In this document: piece by piece, positions 13,147 through 24,772 of the stretch
How the letters are laid out: every line of letters begins with the position of its first letter
Position numbering within the stretch: the first letter of the stretch is position 1
From: Symsagittifera roscoffensis
Taxonomy: Eukaryota; Xenacoelomorpha; Acoela; Convolutidae
Direction: 5' to 3'
Assembly (NCBI RefSeq): GCF_963678635.1
Contig: NC_087068.1
Span: forward strand, 51,560,563 to 51,624,562
Length of the DNA stretch: 64,000 nt
Position numbers and translations under genes: made by a program
Notes under the pieces: generated by a model
Seen by the model: the letters and a program-made list of their open reading frames with translations, nothing else
Database searches by the model: none
Told to the model about the DNA's origin: nothing

Positions 13147-14748
13147 GATACGGATTCAGAAACGCGTAAAGTAGAAAAAAATAACAAGGTGAATCAAAGC
13201 GATCTCCAAAACAAAAACCAAACAAATTTTTTAAAATCAAAACATGAAAAAAGATCGAAATTTACCGAATGAAAAGATACAAAGATTTGATAGTTCAGGA
13301 AAAACCATTACAACTTTATTAAAATCATAACAGATCACAATCGCTATATAAAACTTACTTTCAAGGAAGTCCCTAAAAAAGAAAAAATTTGTCTTAAACA
13401 GACAAAACAGATATAGCCGTTCTTATTAGCTTTGGAAGTCTTTAGAAAGCCGTTATATTTATAGATCATCTAAAAAAACTTCTAAGTCACCGCATCGCAA
13501 CAATTCACGGAATTCAAATCGACCATATCAAAATCGTAGAAGCTCTATATCAAAACCTCAACCACGAAAACATCAAAACCAAACTCAACCTGAAACAGCT
13601 ATTGACTTCTCAGGAATCGAAAGAAATGAAACCCGAGATCTTCGCTTAAGCCATATATTCTGTAATAAATCAGACATTTCAAACGACAGTGACACCGAAA
13701 CTATACTAATGGTTGAAATGTTAAAAACTGAACATGAATAAGAAGTACCAGTCAAATATCGCAAACCTTTACTACTGCAACCTTACCACAAAAAGAAAAC
13801 GTTGCACATTACCGTTTTTTTTTAGAATTTCTAAAAATTCTGAGAAATATACAACCCCCAGACTTCGATATATTTTCTTTTATTTGACTACTCAGGAACA
13901 GAATCATACATCATCAACATTCAACTACGACAATTCAACGTAAAAGAAGTAAGCTAGCAACAGCACAAGGTAGAAACTTACAAGCTGCCTCAGATGATAA
14001 ACAAATTAATGCTTTAGAATAATGTCCATTTTATTTAGAAAGTCAAAACAATCAATATGAAGTGGATCTAACAAGTAAAAACACATTTAACTTCATTCAT
14101 TTTCTTAATGGATCAAAGTAACCCAAAAATGAAATTCGATGAAAATGAAAAGTTCACGTAGAAACAAGACGTTTCCACTGATAGAAAAAAAAAATAATTG
14201 ATCCATTAATTCTTGCAGGACCATTACATACAATAAAAAATACAATAACAAAACTTTTTGATTTAAACGATCCCATTGACAATATTCTTTAACACACGCT
14301 GGGATACAAAAAAATTTCTACAATGTACGGTTTCATTAACAACTAAATTATCTCAAAAACAGCAAAATTGCGACCCCGTTATCCACCAAAAAAGCTGCTT
14401 AAGTATTTATCACTATTCTACTCAATAAAACTCCACTACGATAAATTCGAAAAACGTTAACACATCTATAAATGAATTTATAGACAATTTAGATTAATTT
14501 GATACTAATAAAAAAATTTTAAACTTTATTTGTTTTCCTGCTTACCTTTAATTTGAATTTTAACAGTTTTTCAAAATATACAATCATCAAACACAGAAGT
14601 ACACATGGGTTAGAAAAATTTTTTGATAAAATTTCAAAAAATTTTAGTTCCCAATGCACCAATTTGGATCAAAGTACGATGTCACAACTGTTTCACAAGT
14701 CACTTAAGCAAAACACTTCCTTATCAGAGACAATTAGCAGAAAAACAA
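13147..14748 (+). repeat. Tandem duplication, unit 2 (about 1.6 kb)
   Basis: Second copy of 11530-13146. It carries a small deletion near 14390 (the stretch at 12766-12791 is missing) and otherwise mostly single-base changes. After 14748 the sequence continues into the rest of the integrase, so this unit keeps the original downstream context. Confidence 0.9.
13430..13741 (+). pseudogene. Basic nucleocapsid-like gag remnant (copy 2)
   Basis: Duplicate of 11813-12124 at an offset of exactly 1617, with few substitutions. The fact that both copies keep the frame open says little, because they are recent duplicates. Confidence 0.4.
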
Positions 14749-15245
14749 GACTTTAATGGGGAAATCTGTTTTGCAATCGCCGATTATGATTCGAAACCAA
14801 ATGCCCAGTATCACCATCCTCAGAAAAAAAACTCATACATTATGGTGATAGAAGAACCAATAACCTATTTTTTAGCCCACCATCCAGTACCTGAATGTAA
14901 GGCTTACTTTGCATACACAACATTTTACAAACACAGGATATCAAAATTCGGTCTACCCGAAATCCTTGTAACAGAAAACGGTAGTGATTTTTATAAACAA
15001 TGAAATCTTGACCTTACTTCATCTACAAATTATTAAACATAAACCAGGTTTTTCAAATACCCCATGAACAAATGGTCTAATTGAAGACATGAATCGCTCA
15101 CTTCAGGAATAATTACGATGCATTATTGAAGAAAAGGATAAGAATGGTCAAGAGACGTAAAACTCTTTCCACTAGCATATAACTCGCTAATCACTGCATT
15201 TTTTGGTTTATCACCTTACAAAATGATTTTTCACTAAAAACCACG
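14578..15245 (+). pseudogene. Ty3/Gypsy-type integrase remnant
   Basis: Remains of a retroelement integrase, the enzyme that joins cDNA to host DNA. In order: an H-x3-H segment (about 14595) and, in another frame, CHNC (about 14680), together the HHCC zinc region; then NSYIMVIEE, HPVPECKAYFAYTT, KFGLPEILV and ENGSDF, which match the catalytic core around its second acidic residue; then TNGLIEDMNRSLQE, which carries the catalytic glutamate region; and LFPLAYNS...FFGLSPYKM near the end. Breaks: a frame change near 14640-14690, in-frame TGA at 15001, TGA near 15064 where the family has Trp, TAA near 15110, and another frame change near 15145. It is dead. Similar integrases are known in tunicates and other marine invertebrates. 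Confidence 0.85.
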
Positions 15246-15399
15246 TAAACTAAAAAATTTAACAATTAATGCTTTAAAATAATCTCAAGGATATTGTAAA
15301 CCATCGAAAAGCTTCAATATATTACAATTTATCACCTCATACCCACGATGACAGTTTTTTTTTTAAATATCTGCAAAATTTAAAACCAGCTTAGGGTAT

Positions 15400-15560
15400 A
15401 CCTAATACACAACGTAATACACAGATAAAAACACAACGTAATACTCTAAAAAGTAGTAGAGACTGTTTTAAAAGTCTCTGTTTGTAAATAAACAACGTAA
15501 TACACAGATAAAAACACAACGTAATACTCTAAAAAGTAATAGAAGAGTGTTTTAAAAGAA
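15400..15560 (+). repeat. Short tandem repeat in the retroelement
   Basis: The segment AACGTAATACACAGATAAAA followed by CACAACGTAATACTCTAAAAAGTA occurs twice, about 80 bases apart, with ACAACGTAATAC also nested inside. It follows the integrase remnant. Confidence 0.75.
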
Positions 15561-17126
15561 AAACGATAAAATCACAAACTAATTCAAGTTTTACCGCAGC
15601 TTCAGATTTAAAAACTGGCTAATTGTAATCATAGCTGATGTTTCCACAAACGAAAAACTACCACCATTACAAAAAATATCCTACCAGTTCAACGCAAAAC
15701 AACCCCATATCACTTGCAAAACTATAAACCAAAACATAAAGAAATAAATCATCATAGAAAACATTTTTTCTAATATTACCCAAAAAAAAAGTTCTCCCAA
15801 AACTGACACAATGATACTAAACTACTGGAATTCAAATTGTGGAATCACCATCGGTTAAAATTAATACAAACTCTCGACTCTACAAAACAACACTAGAAGA
15901 AAAAAAACAGTATAAAATACAAAAGTACAGCAACCGAAACCTAAAACAACTGCCGAAAGAGGAACTCGTAAATTATAGGAAAAAATACTACTACCTGACA
16001 TAGAACAAAAATCGTCACATTGTCAAAAATTCTGACTTCAAAAAAGCTAGAGAAAATTGTCAAACTTTTATTTCACAAGCTTTCTACAGAAAAATGAATG
16101 AGAAGTGAACCTGTCTTAAAAGAATTGATATACTCAACATTAAAAACCTCATAATTTTCCTGATGATTAGAAACCATTTTCATTTTGAATTCTATCATCA
16201 CTCAAGTTATACATTTAATTTAGCTATTCTCAATTTTCAATTCTGTTTTTGAGAAAAACAGTCGAGAAAAATTGACCTATCACAGCGTTTTGTTATAACC
16301 TTTCATTGGCCGCCACCATCAAAATAAGTGATACATTCTTTAATTGAACTAGAATTATTTTAAGATCTCAGTAACCTCAAAATAAGAAGCGGTGGCACCT
16401 TGATGTTTGTTACCCTAAACCAATGTCATCTAAAAAAAAATGCAGCTCCTCTCGACAACCCTGAACAAAAATCAACAAAATCAGATAAATTAAAACAGCC
16501 ATTTTCCCGCAACAAAATATCTAAATCACTTAGCCTGAAGCAAAAAACTCTGTCGAAACCTCTGTTTACCAAATAAACAAAAAACAAAAGAGCACCCTTT
16601 TATCGATACTTCAAAATTCTCTTTCACCAATACCTATCAATTTCCAACGCCCTCAATAGATGAATTTGAACTTGACTCACAGAAATTAAAAATATAACTT
16701 AATCTCACGATGAAGTATGATCACGTTCGAACTCTCATTTTCAAACCAGTGATCACAGCTGTGAGCACATTTTTTTCAAATTTCGAATTCATTTTTCAAA
16801 CCTTTCCAATTTCAATTTCATTGACATACTTGACTTCAGATTAATCCTTTTCTAATTTTTCTAAATCCAAATTTCAAATTTTTGTTCCGTTTTTTGATTG
16901 TATCTGTCTCTGTCCCAAATCATTGACCCCATCCTTTACAAGTACGAGTGATTTGAGTTGAAAGTAACTCTCACTCCAATTAATAAGAAGTCATTTTAAC
17001 AAAAAAGGAATACTAATACTCTGACAACCTGCTTAATTTTCATGGAATCTTCAGAAATAAGAGTTTTTAGATGCTGAAAACGAGCATTAATTGTCCTCCT
17101 AGTAGTTATAATAAGGCTATTCATTT
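15561..17126 (+). other. Degraded retroelement interior downstream of integrase
   Basis: A-rich, G-poor on the plus strand, with frequent stops. In a complete element this region could hold an env-like or other 3' gene, but I recognise nothing. Confidence 0.4.
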
Positions 17127-17366
17127 TTGTTGAAGAGTTTTTTATGCACATTTTGTTTGTTGAATCCAAAAACGAAGAAAATCAAGAAAAAAATCAAAAT
17201 TTGTGAACAAAACCCCAACCCAAACTCCCCACCGACCAACCCAACCCAAAATCTGAACCGAAATCTCCCAATAACTGAGAGTCAAACTCTATTTTACAAA
17301 TTTCGAAAACATCTACTCGAAATTCTTATGATAAAAGGGCTACAAGCACCGGTATCAGAACCTTGA
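17127..17366 (+). pseudogene. Pro/Asn-rich coding remnant
   Basis: 79-codon frame (non-ATG entry) with a lysine run followed by a NPNPNSPPTNPTQNLNRNLP segment, then a helix-like FYKFRKHLLEILMIKGL. Unknown function. It may be a retroelement 3' gene fragment or a chance frame. Confidence 0.25.
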
Positions 17367-17642
17367 TTTTCTCACATTAGCAAGCACCATTAGGCGAACT
17401 TCAAAACAAACCCTTATATGATATCTAATGCTCAATTTCTTAAGTTTTAGGACAAAAAAGACATCAAAATGAAAACCAATGACAAGGATGAGCAATCGAC
17501 AGACAGACAAATATGATTTTCACAACACCAAGACTCCGTTTCATAATAAGTTCATTATCAAAACCATAATCTTCTTCAATCACACAATCAAAACCTATTT
17601 CAGAAACTCATATACTTCAATTTTCTTCCTTCTACATCTTCA

Positions 17643-17906
17643 ATGTCAAACATACCACAAATCAGTAATTTACTACCACAAAAACGACCAATTTTAATTA
17701 AGAGATATCAAGAATTACAAAATACAAATAAACCAGTAAGACTTGATCGGAACCTTTCTTCAGCACCTCCCCTAATTTTGGATAACATTCAGATAGCTCT
17801 GGATTACTTAGTTGGGCTTAACATCGCTTACACTACATACGCGATGTTTACCAAGGTAACTAAGACCGTTACCTACTACTATTGTCACAACAACTTTCAA
17901 GGTTAA
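17643..17906 (+). pseudogene. Coding remnant of unknown function in the retroelement
   Basis: 87-codon ATG-started frame. The first part (ISNLLPQKRPILIKRYQEL) looks amphipathic. The end (TKTVTYYYCHN) is Tyr-rich with one Cys. No domain is recognised. It overlaps another frame (17479-17697) that I leave out. Confidence 0.25.
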
Positions 17907-18303
17907 TTTTTGAGATAACAATCAAATTACCAAACCGTAAACATCATCCGTTACCACTATCTCAACCAGGTATAACAGTACAGTCGTTACCACTACCCCA
18001 TCTTCATTCATTTGCACTAAAACAAGGAATACGACATATATACTCAGAAAACTAGTGGCGTTACATGTTCTTATAACGCCTTTTCATGAATATCATATAC
18101 ATGTACCTTTTAAAATTTATAACACTAAACATCCTATATCTACTAACAAGTTAAAAACCAACACCTCATGAAAATCCGTCAACACATACAGGACCACACG
18201 ATCTTTCAGTAACACGTTATGATTGCGAGGACAATCCACAAAAGATATGACATAAAACATTTTTAACACCAAAAATATTATGTGCTAAATACCAAAAATG
18301 TAA

Positions 18304-18579
18304 TTGCATCATTATATTCAAAAATCAGCGCTACTACATTTTTTGCTTGTAACTTACAAGAAAGTTTCTTGTAAACAAAGTACATTGGTCAGAAAAAACA
18401 AACTGGAAATAATAATAGACTTGATCACTAATCAAGCTATCAACGCAATTTTGAACGACTTTTACCTCTCGATCCTGAAGATTGCAAACAGGAACAAACG
18501 CAATTTTGAACGACTTTTACCTCTCAATCATGAAGGTTGCAAACACGAACAAACATGTTCAAATTTATTAAAAACATAA
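18304..18579 (+). pseudogene. Coding remnant with a 57-bp internal tandem repeat
   Basis: 91-codon frame in which AACGCAATTTTGAACGACTT and the following 37 bases occur twice (about 18440 and 18497). The frame spelled NFERLLPL is repeated in shifted form. Unknown function. It lies just outside the left end of the 13.9-kb element. Confidence 0.25.
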
Positions 18580-18686
18580 GTCCAAAATCGAAGATTTCAC
18601 ATTTTCACACTTTCCCAGACTCAATTGATACGCAACAAGTTGAATATAGTGATACTCTTGTTTGACTAGACGAAAATCATCCTTAC

Positions 18687-18692
18687 CATGCT
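18687..18692. repeat. Target-site duplication, left copy (CATGCT)
   Basis: CATGCT immediately left of AGTAGTATATGTTGG. The same six bases follow the mirrored end at 32585-32590. This fixes both ends of the large inverted-repeat element. Confidence 0.85.
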
Positions 18693-18719
18693 AGTAGTAT
18701 ATGTTGGATGAAAATCGTC

Positions 18720-19170
18720 CGGGGGGTGGCTGATCCCCAATCCATGTATTAACATATGCTACAGAGCATCCGGTCAGCCACCTAAGTATCAATATAGGCT
18801 ATAGATTTCCCAATGTATTAAGATAGTGAATAGGTTTCCTAATTACCAGGTTTCAGATGGTAAGTTTCTGATGGTAAGTTTTTTTCGGCGCACGTATTTC
18901 CCATGTATAGTTTATAGATTTCCCTATGTATAAGAAATTCATTGTAGGGAAAAAAGAACTCATTAGGTAATAGGTTTGAGATGGTAAGATGGTAAGTTTC
19001 AGAAAAACTTTTGGCGCCTGATCTTACCATGTTTTAAGATAGTGTTTAGATTTCCCATGTATTAGGATAATGTATAGATATCCCTATGTATAAGGTTTAG
19101 AAATACATTGTATTAACATACGGAACAGGTTTCGCAATGTATTAAGATAGGGAATGGAAAAATTTCAGTG
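18720..19170. repeat. Terminal subrepeats of the left arm
   Basis: Several diverged copies of CATGTATTAAGATAGTG with TATAGATTTCCC, and of TTTCAGATGGTAAGTTT, alternate here. The opposite orientation occurs at 32090-32560. Such subterminal arrays often bind the transposition protein; that role is inference. Confidence 0.7.
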
Positions 19171-20326
19171 TGATGGTAAGTGAATGGTAAGAAAAACGGT
19201 ATTTTTTTTGGATTTTGTGTGGAAATGTCTAGTTTTTCGCAAAAAAAAATTCGGCACGCGTTATGTAGTTTTTGAGTATAATATGTAGCTTGTGTAATGA
19301 AAACATTATGTTTCTTGGTTACTGACAAGTCCATGGCAGGATGTGCAAAAATTTGGAAATGCTTATAAAAAAATGATATTTCTTCAAAAAACTTCAAAAC
19401 ACGATAAGATTTGATATAATTTGACTTAATAACTCTTTTTTTAGATGATCCTTTTTTTTGAAACTGTAATTAATCTGGCTTGAACTATTCTGAAATTACT
19501 GAAACCTTAAAAAAAAATTTAAGTTTATGGAAAAAATTTCAAAAATTTCAAGTTTTTGGAAAAAATTGCAGATGTCTCAAGGTTTTGGCAAGTTTTTTGT
19601 TGCTTCTGATCTAATTTTAAAAAAAAAGGATGTGTTTAGAGTTGAAAACAAAGCTCAAATTGTTTTTCAATTGACATCATGTTGAGACACCGATACAAAA
19701 CTTTGGATGGAAAATAGACTTTTCCACAATTTTCTCTCAAAATAATCAAATATGATAAAGTTTACCCTAATTTTAGCTATAAAAATGGTTTATATAAAGC
19801 TCTGAACACATAAAGCTCATATTAGCTGAATCAATATTGAAACTTCCGATTTCTCCGGAAAATTAATTGTAACTTTCGAGAAAGTAAAAATAAATCAAAT
19901 CTATCCAAAGTTACATCCAAAGTCCATTATCTTCTGAGACGTTTTTAACATTATGAAAATTGAACATTTTACAGCACAAATTGACTGAAAATGGGGTATA
20001 TTTCTCTTAACAGTATATTAGATTGTATGATATTCAACAAAATCTTCTTAAAAACTGATGATTATCTCTCTGTTGCTTCTACAACATAATTTTCATGGTT
20101 TTTCCGTAGAAATGATTTTCTATGTCTTAAGCTTATTCCTGCTTTCTGTTTGTTGCATGTTTTCGCTCTTGAACTCACTTTGCAAGAATATTTAGTCAAA
20201 ATTGAGGAATGTAGTAGAAAATATTATCAATTGAACGAACAATTTGTTGGCAGAGATACAATTAGAACTGATAACGTCTAATTATTACCATCTAATTTGT
20301 ACTTGTTCTCCTTAAGGTTCCCTTGT
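19171..20326. other. Left-arm sequence without a gene
   Basis: AT-rich, with a run of diverged AAATTTCAAGTTTTTGGAA motifs at 19510-19590 (mirrored at 31650-31760). The minus-strand frame at 19113-19397 has no counterpart protein in the other arm that I can recognise. Confidence 0.5.
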
Positions 20327-20500
20327 TTAGTTGCTACACCAAACTAATTCAGCAAAAACGCAACTTTTGAGATCATTAACTATCACTTTTCTGGCAAAAT
20401 GGTTGGTAGCTCGCTTTTTGTTCTTGATTTTGTCGGAAGTTTTCTCAAAACTGTCGGAGTGGGAAAGAATCGCTGCTATTTTAAGTATTCGAAAGCACAT
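20327..20500 (-). CDS. Small arm-encoded protein, left copy
   Basis: From the ATG of MCFRILKIAAILSHSD this frame gives about 57 residues, with a lysine-rich middle (KIKNKKRATNHFARK) and an end SCVFAELVWCS. The frame is open for about 45 further codons upstream without an ATG. The right arm has the same frame (30593-30811) with only a few amino-acid differences, but with a stop in the upstream extension. Function unknown. Conservation between arms may reflect copying rather than selection. Confidence 0.35.
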   Translation of the reverse strand: MCFRILKIAAILSHSDSFEKTSDKIKNKKRATNHFARKVIVNDLKSCVFAELVWCSN

Positions 20501-20639
20501 GTATAATTTGACATTATAAAGGTTTATTTTTACGTTGATTTCGTAGATGAAGTTAAGAGCAGTTCTTTTGTTTGTAATCTGCAAAACCTTTGGAAGTAGA
20601 AAAACGCAAGCGAACTTAGTTCCATATTTCTGCAACTTT

Positions 20640-22044
20640 CATAACATCTAAAAGATCTGTTCTCAAAAAAATTCAATAAAGGAAAGGAAATCATGGTGCA
20701 AAATATAACAATTGAATAATTTTGCGAATTTTATTAAGCAAAAACTCTATAAATCAACGTAATTTTCTTATTGAAAAAAATTTAAGCTAAACCGAACTAT
20801 ATTTTTACTGTGTGTCTAGTTGAAATTTCTCTTGATAAAAATCATAGAACTAAGAGATCATACATCTGGCTCTGCTAAAGTATTAGTTTGTTTAGAATCA
20901 TTCAGCAGGCTCCATATTAATTTCTCTAAAAACCTTTCTACATCGAATTTTTTTATCCAAAAGAAAGATATGTAGACCTTGAAAGCAAACTTTTGAGCTA
21001 TGCTTCAAGTATCATCTTCCAAAAGATGTTGGAGTTGGATTTACTTCACAGCAAATTATTTTCAAAAAATATGAATTTTCATATAAGTTCATCAGTTTCA
21101 AATGATAAAAAATTTTCCAAACATTACACTTTTTTGTTGGATTTTTTCTCAAGATGTAATATATAAGCTACATTTTAATTTAAAAATCTCTAAACTCCTA
21201 ATGAATTAAATTGAGTTTCTATCTCAATATGATTTTTCTCAGTTTTTGCTTCATCGACTATTTTCCAACTTAATCAAATTCGAACAAAATTTTAAATGAA
21301 AATTGAGTTTTAGAGGGAAAAACGTATCATTTCAACGAATGTTCATTAATCCGAAGCAGAATTAATACCATAAATCCTTTTTCAAAAAATCTTCAATTTA
21401 TTTTCTCGACCTATAACTGTATGTTGCTACTTCAAATCTAAATTTCTAATTAGAAAAAATATTATTGGTTGAAAATGATGTATATTACTATCTTGAAATT
21501 TTCAAATGTTAGCAAAACATACATTTTCCAGGTCAGTTATCAATTTCTTTTCTGAATAGTAGACAAAAAAGCAAAAGAAAACCATAATTCTTAGTAAATC
21601 AACCCCCAATATATGCTACGCACTACTCTATGGTTACTTTAACAAGCACTAAGCAAGGAAAACTTTAAAATGGTCACTATGTAAAACCTTTCAATTAACC
21701 GATGTTTTATAAATAGTATTTCTTAAGCACTCATTAGCGTATGTGATTCACTTTTACTACCGGTTTATCGCAACAAAATCTTTTATAGATTTTCGGATCG
21801 ATTTCCATTGAAAGTTTCAAGACAATTTGAACTCGGTTGTTGCTGGTTTTATCATCAATCAGAACCTTTGAAAATAACAGAACAAGAATAGTGATGAAAA
21901 AACAGTAAGTTTTTTAGTAGAAGTTTTTCAAATTTAGTGTATAGATTTTTCAGATTCAGTAAAAAATTATTATTCAAAGTTTTTTCTACTATGTTTTTAT
22001 TAAAAACCTATCAAATTTACCTTCTTTTGGAATGTGATTGGAGA
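20640..22044. other. Left-arm sequence without a gene
   Basis: Matches 29050-30450 in inverted orientation. No open frame of note on either strand. Confidence 0.5.
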
Positions 22045-22248
22045 CTGCTGAGCACATAATTTAACCTTAAGTTGACAATGCTTCTTCTTGATATGATTAG
22101 TAAGTTCCTCGCTGCTATATGTATAAAAGTTACAATTGGAACCCTTTAAAACACCACAGTGCTTTCAATGTCTTGATGCGTGTAAGCGAATGTATTCTCT
22201 GCCACTTTCAAGACATGCAATTTTTTCGTTTCTATTCAGTAATGGCAT
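22045..22248 (-). pseudogene. Broken copy of the small zinc-finger gene
   Basis: Left-arm copy of the frame at 28785-28994. It starts at the matching ATG (22248) but has lost the second Cys of finger 1 (CLESG in place of CLECG), has a stop directly after the finger 1 His (CGA to TGA), and has lost the first Cys of finger 2 (TGT to GGT). The rest, including HIKKKHC, is still readable. Three independent hits on zinc-ligand or frame positions argue that this copy is dead while the right copy is kept. Confidence 0.8.
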
Positions 22249-22469
22249 CTCAATAAATAGAAAAAGAAAAAATGGGAGATTTAGAATGTCCCAAATTTTT
22301 AGAACAGAAAAGTTGAGTAGCCTCAAAAAATGTATAAAAAGGAAAAAAACAGCACATTTCTTGACCAATTGTTTTTAAGGTGAAAGAAAATCAGAATGGA
22401 TTAGCTATTTAGCCTAGCTGAAATAAAATTTATCCAATTTAACCATGGAATTTTCAAATGTTTTGCTAT

Positions 22470-22690
22470 CAACCAATCAGAATCGAGCATTAATTAAAAG
22501 GAAATTTTTATCTTTTCTAACATCAACCAATCAGAATCGACTTTCAATGGTCATGGAATTTTCAATAAATTTTATGTCAACCAATCAAAACTGAGTTCTA
22601 CTTTTCATGGGTTTTTCAACATTTTTGATATCGGTTGTAGATATCAAGGATTTCGTCACAGGTAGTATTTGTGGTAATAACCAATCAGAA
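22470..22690. promoter_or_regulatory. CCAAT array in the left arm
   Basis: CCAATCA occurs at 22473, 22527, 22581 and 22681, inside longer repeats ATCAACCAATCAGAATCGA. The first three are 54 bases apart. CCAAT boxes bind NF-Y in animals. The array lies upstream of the broken zinc-finger copy and is mirrored in the right arm. Confidence 0.6.
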
Positions 22691-22839
22691 TGAAGTTTTC
22701 ACAGATTTTAAAGTACTTTAGATCAGAACCAAACCATGTTTATGAAACTTCCCAATCAATCAATTTAATTGAGTTGTTCTTACATAACTCACATATACAA
22801 ATGACACCAAAGTGAGATAAATAAGATTTCTTGTCTAGT

Positions 22840-23031
22840 TTATATTGTTTTTTCGATGCTCAATTCAGATTTTGAAATTTCGATCAAAATTTTTTCGGTT
22901 TGTTCTATTTCTAACCAGTGAAAAGAGAAATTACCGAAATACACATTTTTATTGTTTTCCTTCTGATATATTGTAATATAAACAACCGGAAGATTTTTAA
23001 ATTTGGATAAACGATAAAAAGATATTCGCAC
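22840..23031 (-). pseudogene. Small frame with strand-strand-helix pattern (member E)
   Basis: 63 codons, entering at GTG with a stop just upstream and no ATG, so it is probably a remnant or an unresolved exon. It reads as a strand VVYITIY, a loop, a strand YFGNFSFHW and a helix EIEQTEKILIEI. The same order is seen in the frames at 23714, 24773, 26832 and 27923. No confident family. Confidence 0.3.
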
Positions 23032-23713
23032 AAATCAAAATGATGTTACTTATCTTCAAAATTTGTTTAATAGACTCTTCCATTCTTTTGTTTTATACTG
23101 ATCGACCACTCAATTTGAGTTAGTTCTTCTGAATCAAAACATTGTTGATAAATCTGGCAGTACTCTTTTTCTGAAATCTCCTCTCCATCTTTTTAAAAGA
23201 ATTATTGAACTTTCTGTGTTTCTATACATGTTAAAACTAATACAATCTCCATCAACATATTCTGTCCACCACTCTTTTTGTTTTTTTGTAGTATTTCAAA
23301 TGAAAACCTTAAAATCTGATAAATGTTAATTTCAGATATTGAAAACGCTTTTGATAGAAACATATTTCTTATTGAAATTAACAAAAAAAACTTTTGAAAT
23401 TCAGATTTTCGAAAAATATTGATAACGTTACAACTAACTATACATTTTGTTTGTAATTGTGTTCAAATAAGACAAATTTTACTTAATTTTTGATGAATGA
23501 AGTAATTAAATAAATTTTTTGGTAGTTTCTTAAACAATTGCTGGAAAATCTATTTGTAATTGGATAGTGCTTTTTATGTCAATTTTGATTAATTTTTTTG
23601 TTTTGTCTGACTTTTCCTCAGATATCCCAGCTCTAAATGTGCACTTCAGTGACAAAAGATAGTTTTGAACCAACATTATTTCAATTAACAAACATACAAA
23701 ACATCACAAAGCA
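23032..23713. other. Element centre, no gene recognised
   Basis: AT-rich. A 60-codon minus-strand frame (23202-23384) has no recognisable pattern and is not called. Confidence 0.4.
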
Positions 23714-23908
23714 TTACTGAGGCTTACAATTATCAACAAACATAAAATCTCCCGAAATTTGGGACAGTTCTTTGAATTCGTTCAAAGTATAGCTGACATG
23801 GGCAACTTGTTTCTTTGCTTCATTTTTTTTTGCAGTCAAGAGTCGAATCTGAAAGTAGGGTGGCTTGTTCACACCGTACTTCTTGATTGTGACACACACC
23901 CTCCTCAT
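23714..23908 (-). CDS. Small protein, strand-strand-helix pattern (member A)
   Basis: 64 residues from a true ATG. Strand VCVTIKKYG, strand YFQIRLLTAKK, strand AHVSYTL and helix NEFKELSQI. The order resembles the PC4/p15 single-stranded-DNA-binding fold (curved sheet then one helix), but no diagnostic motif is certain. It lies in the centre of the inverted-repeat element on the same strand as its possible relatives. Unknown function. Confidence 0.35.
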   Translation of the reverse strand: MRRVCVTIKKYGVNKPPYFQIRLLTAKKNEAKKQVAHVSYTLNEFKELSQISGDFMFVDNCKPQ

Positions 23909-24124
23909 GTTGTATTCAAAATAATTGGGATCACTGTCTTTTCATGAGTACATTTTTGAAGAACTGACTGATCAGAAGAAGAGAAATGAGAAAAATGATT
24001 TTGAGATTAAATGAAAATGGAAGTAAAAAGTATGACTCATCATGATTTCCATTTATGGAATTAATACCAAATGTGGAATGTTTTGTATGAAATTTCCATA
24101 TACCGAAATCGCGTAGGCGTTACG

Positions 24125-24160
24125 TTTCCTATATAAATCTACAATTCTCAGCAAAAATCA
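24125..24160 (+). promoter_or_regulatory. Possible TATA box for the downstream plus-strand frame
   Basis: CCTATATAAATCTAC at about 24129 is a good TATA match about 320 bp upstream of the ATG at 24452, so a spliced or long leader would be needed. An acceptor-like TTTAGCCAAATTTTTCAG lies at about 24357-24374. Confidence 0.3.
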
Positions 24161-24451
24161 TTCTTCCCAATTGCTGCTGCTGTGTAACAAGATCTTCCCA
24201 TCTTTTATTCAGATTATTGAATAAAAGATATTTATTTCCGTTTCCAGTGATTTTTACGAAAAATACAATGTAACACATGATTATTGTGTGTCTATCCACA
24301 ACTCTTTATGTTCTTTGGAGAATTGTAAGTTCCATTTGGTTTTAATAGGAATATCTTTTAGCCAAATTTTTCAGAGATTCTATTCAAGTGTTGTTACGTC
24401 AAGCGGAGAAATGTTCAATCAGCTTAGTCGAGCAGTTCAAGATAAATTGCG

Positions 24452-24688
24452 ATGGAAAGGAGCCAAAAAACGCCTAGTATTGCAAAGAAACGACTAATTC
24501 GGAAAAATTCAAGGGACATTATTTATGTTCCAACCAAAAACTGGCTTCCACCCAATTTCTTGGTTCAGCGTTTCTGGATAGAATTCGAAAAATTCAAAAC
24601 TCAAAATATGAATCTGATTTGTTCAAGACTATTGATTGCTTTATTGATTGTCATGGTTCTGTGCATAGTGAATATGTTATCTTTGTGA
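24452..24688 (+). CDS. Small basic protein with C-terminal membrane segment
   Basis: 78 residues from ATG: a Lys/Arg-rich N-terminus (SIAKKRLIRKNSRDI), a central NWLPPNFLVQRFWIEFEKF and a final hydrophobic stretch of about 20 residues (LICSRLLIALLIVMVLCIV), as in tail-anchored membrane proteins. No homologue recognised. It overlaps another open frame (to 24497) which could be an upstream exon in a different frame. It is the only clear plus-strand frame in the element centre. Confidence 0.35.
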   Translation: MERSQKTPSIAKKRLIRKNSRDIIYVPTKNWLPPNFLVQRFWIEFEKFKTQNMNLICSRLLIALLIVMVLCIVNMLSL

Positions 24689-24772
24689 TAAAACAATCAA
24701 TTGTCTTCAATTGTGCTCTTAAGCGTTTACACTGATAAACCTTTAAAAACTAAGCTTTGGTTCAGGAACGAT

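Larger units (their letters stand above)
18693..22635 (+). repeat. Left inverted-repeat arm
   Basis: Mirrors about 28400-32584. The outer 450 bp contain repeated CCCATGTATTAAGATAG and TTTCAGATGGTAAGTTT motifs. The inner end is the CCAAT array. The arms differ by substitutions and indels (for example extra sequence in the right arm around 31.1-31.3 kb), so they have been diverging for some time. Confidence 0.9.

Noticed and set aside
15001-15066. Possible alternative code with TGA as Trp, from TGA at a Trp position in the integrase
   Set aside because: The same remnant also has TAA and frame changes, TGG codons occur nearby in frame, and host exons use TGG and end at ordinary signals; simple decay explains it.
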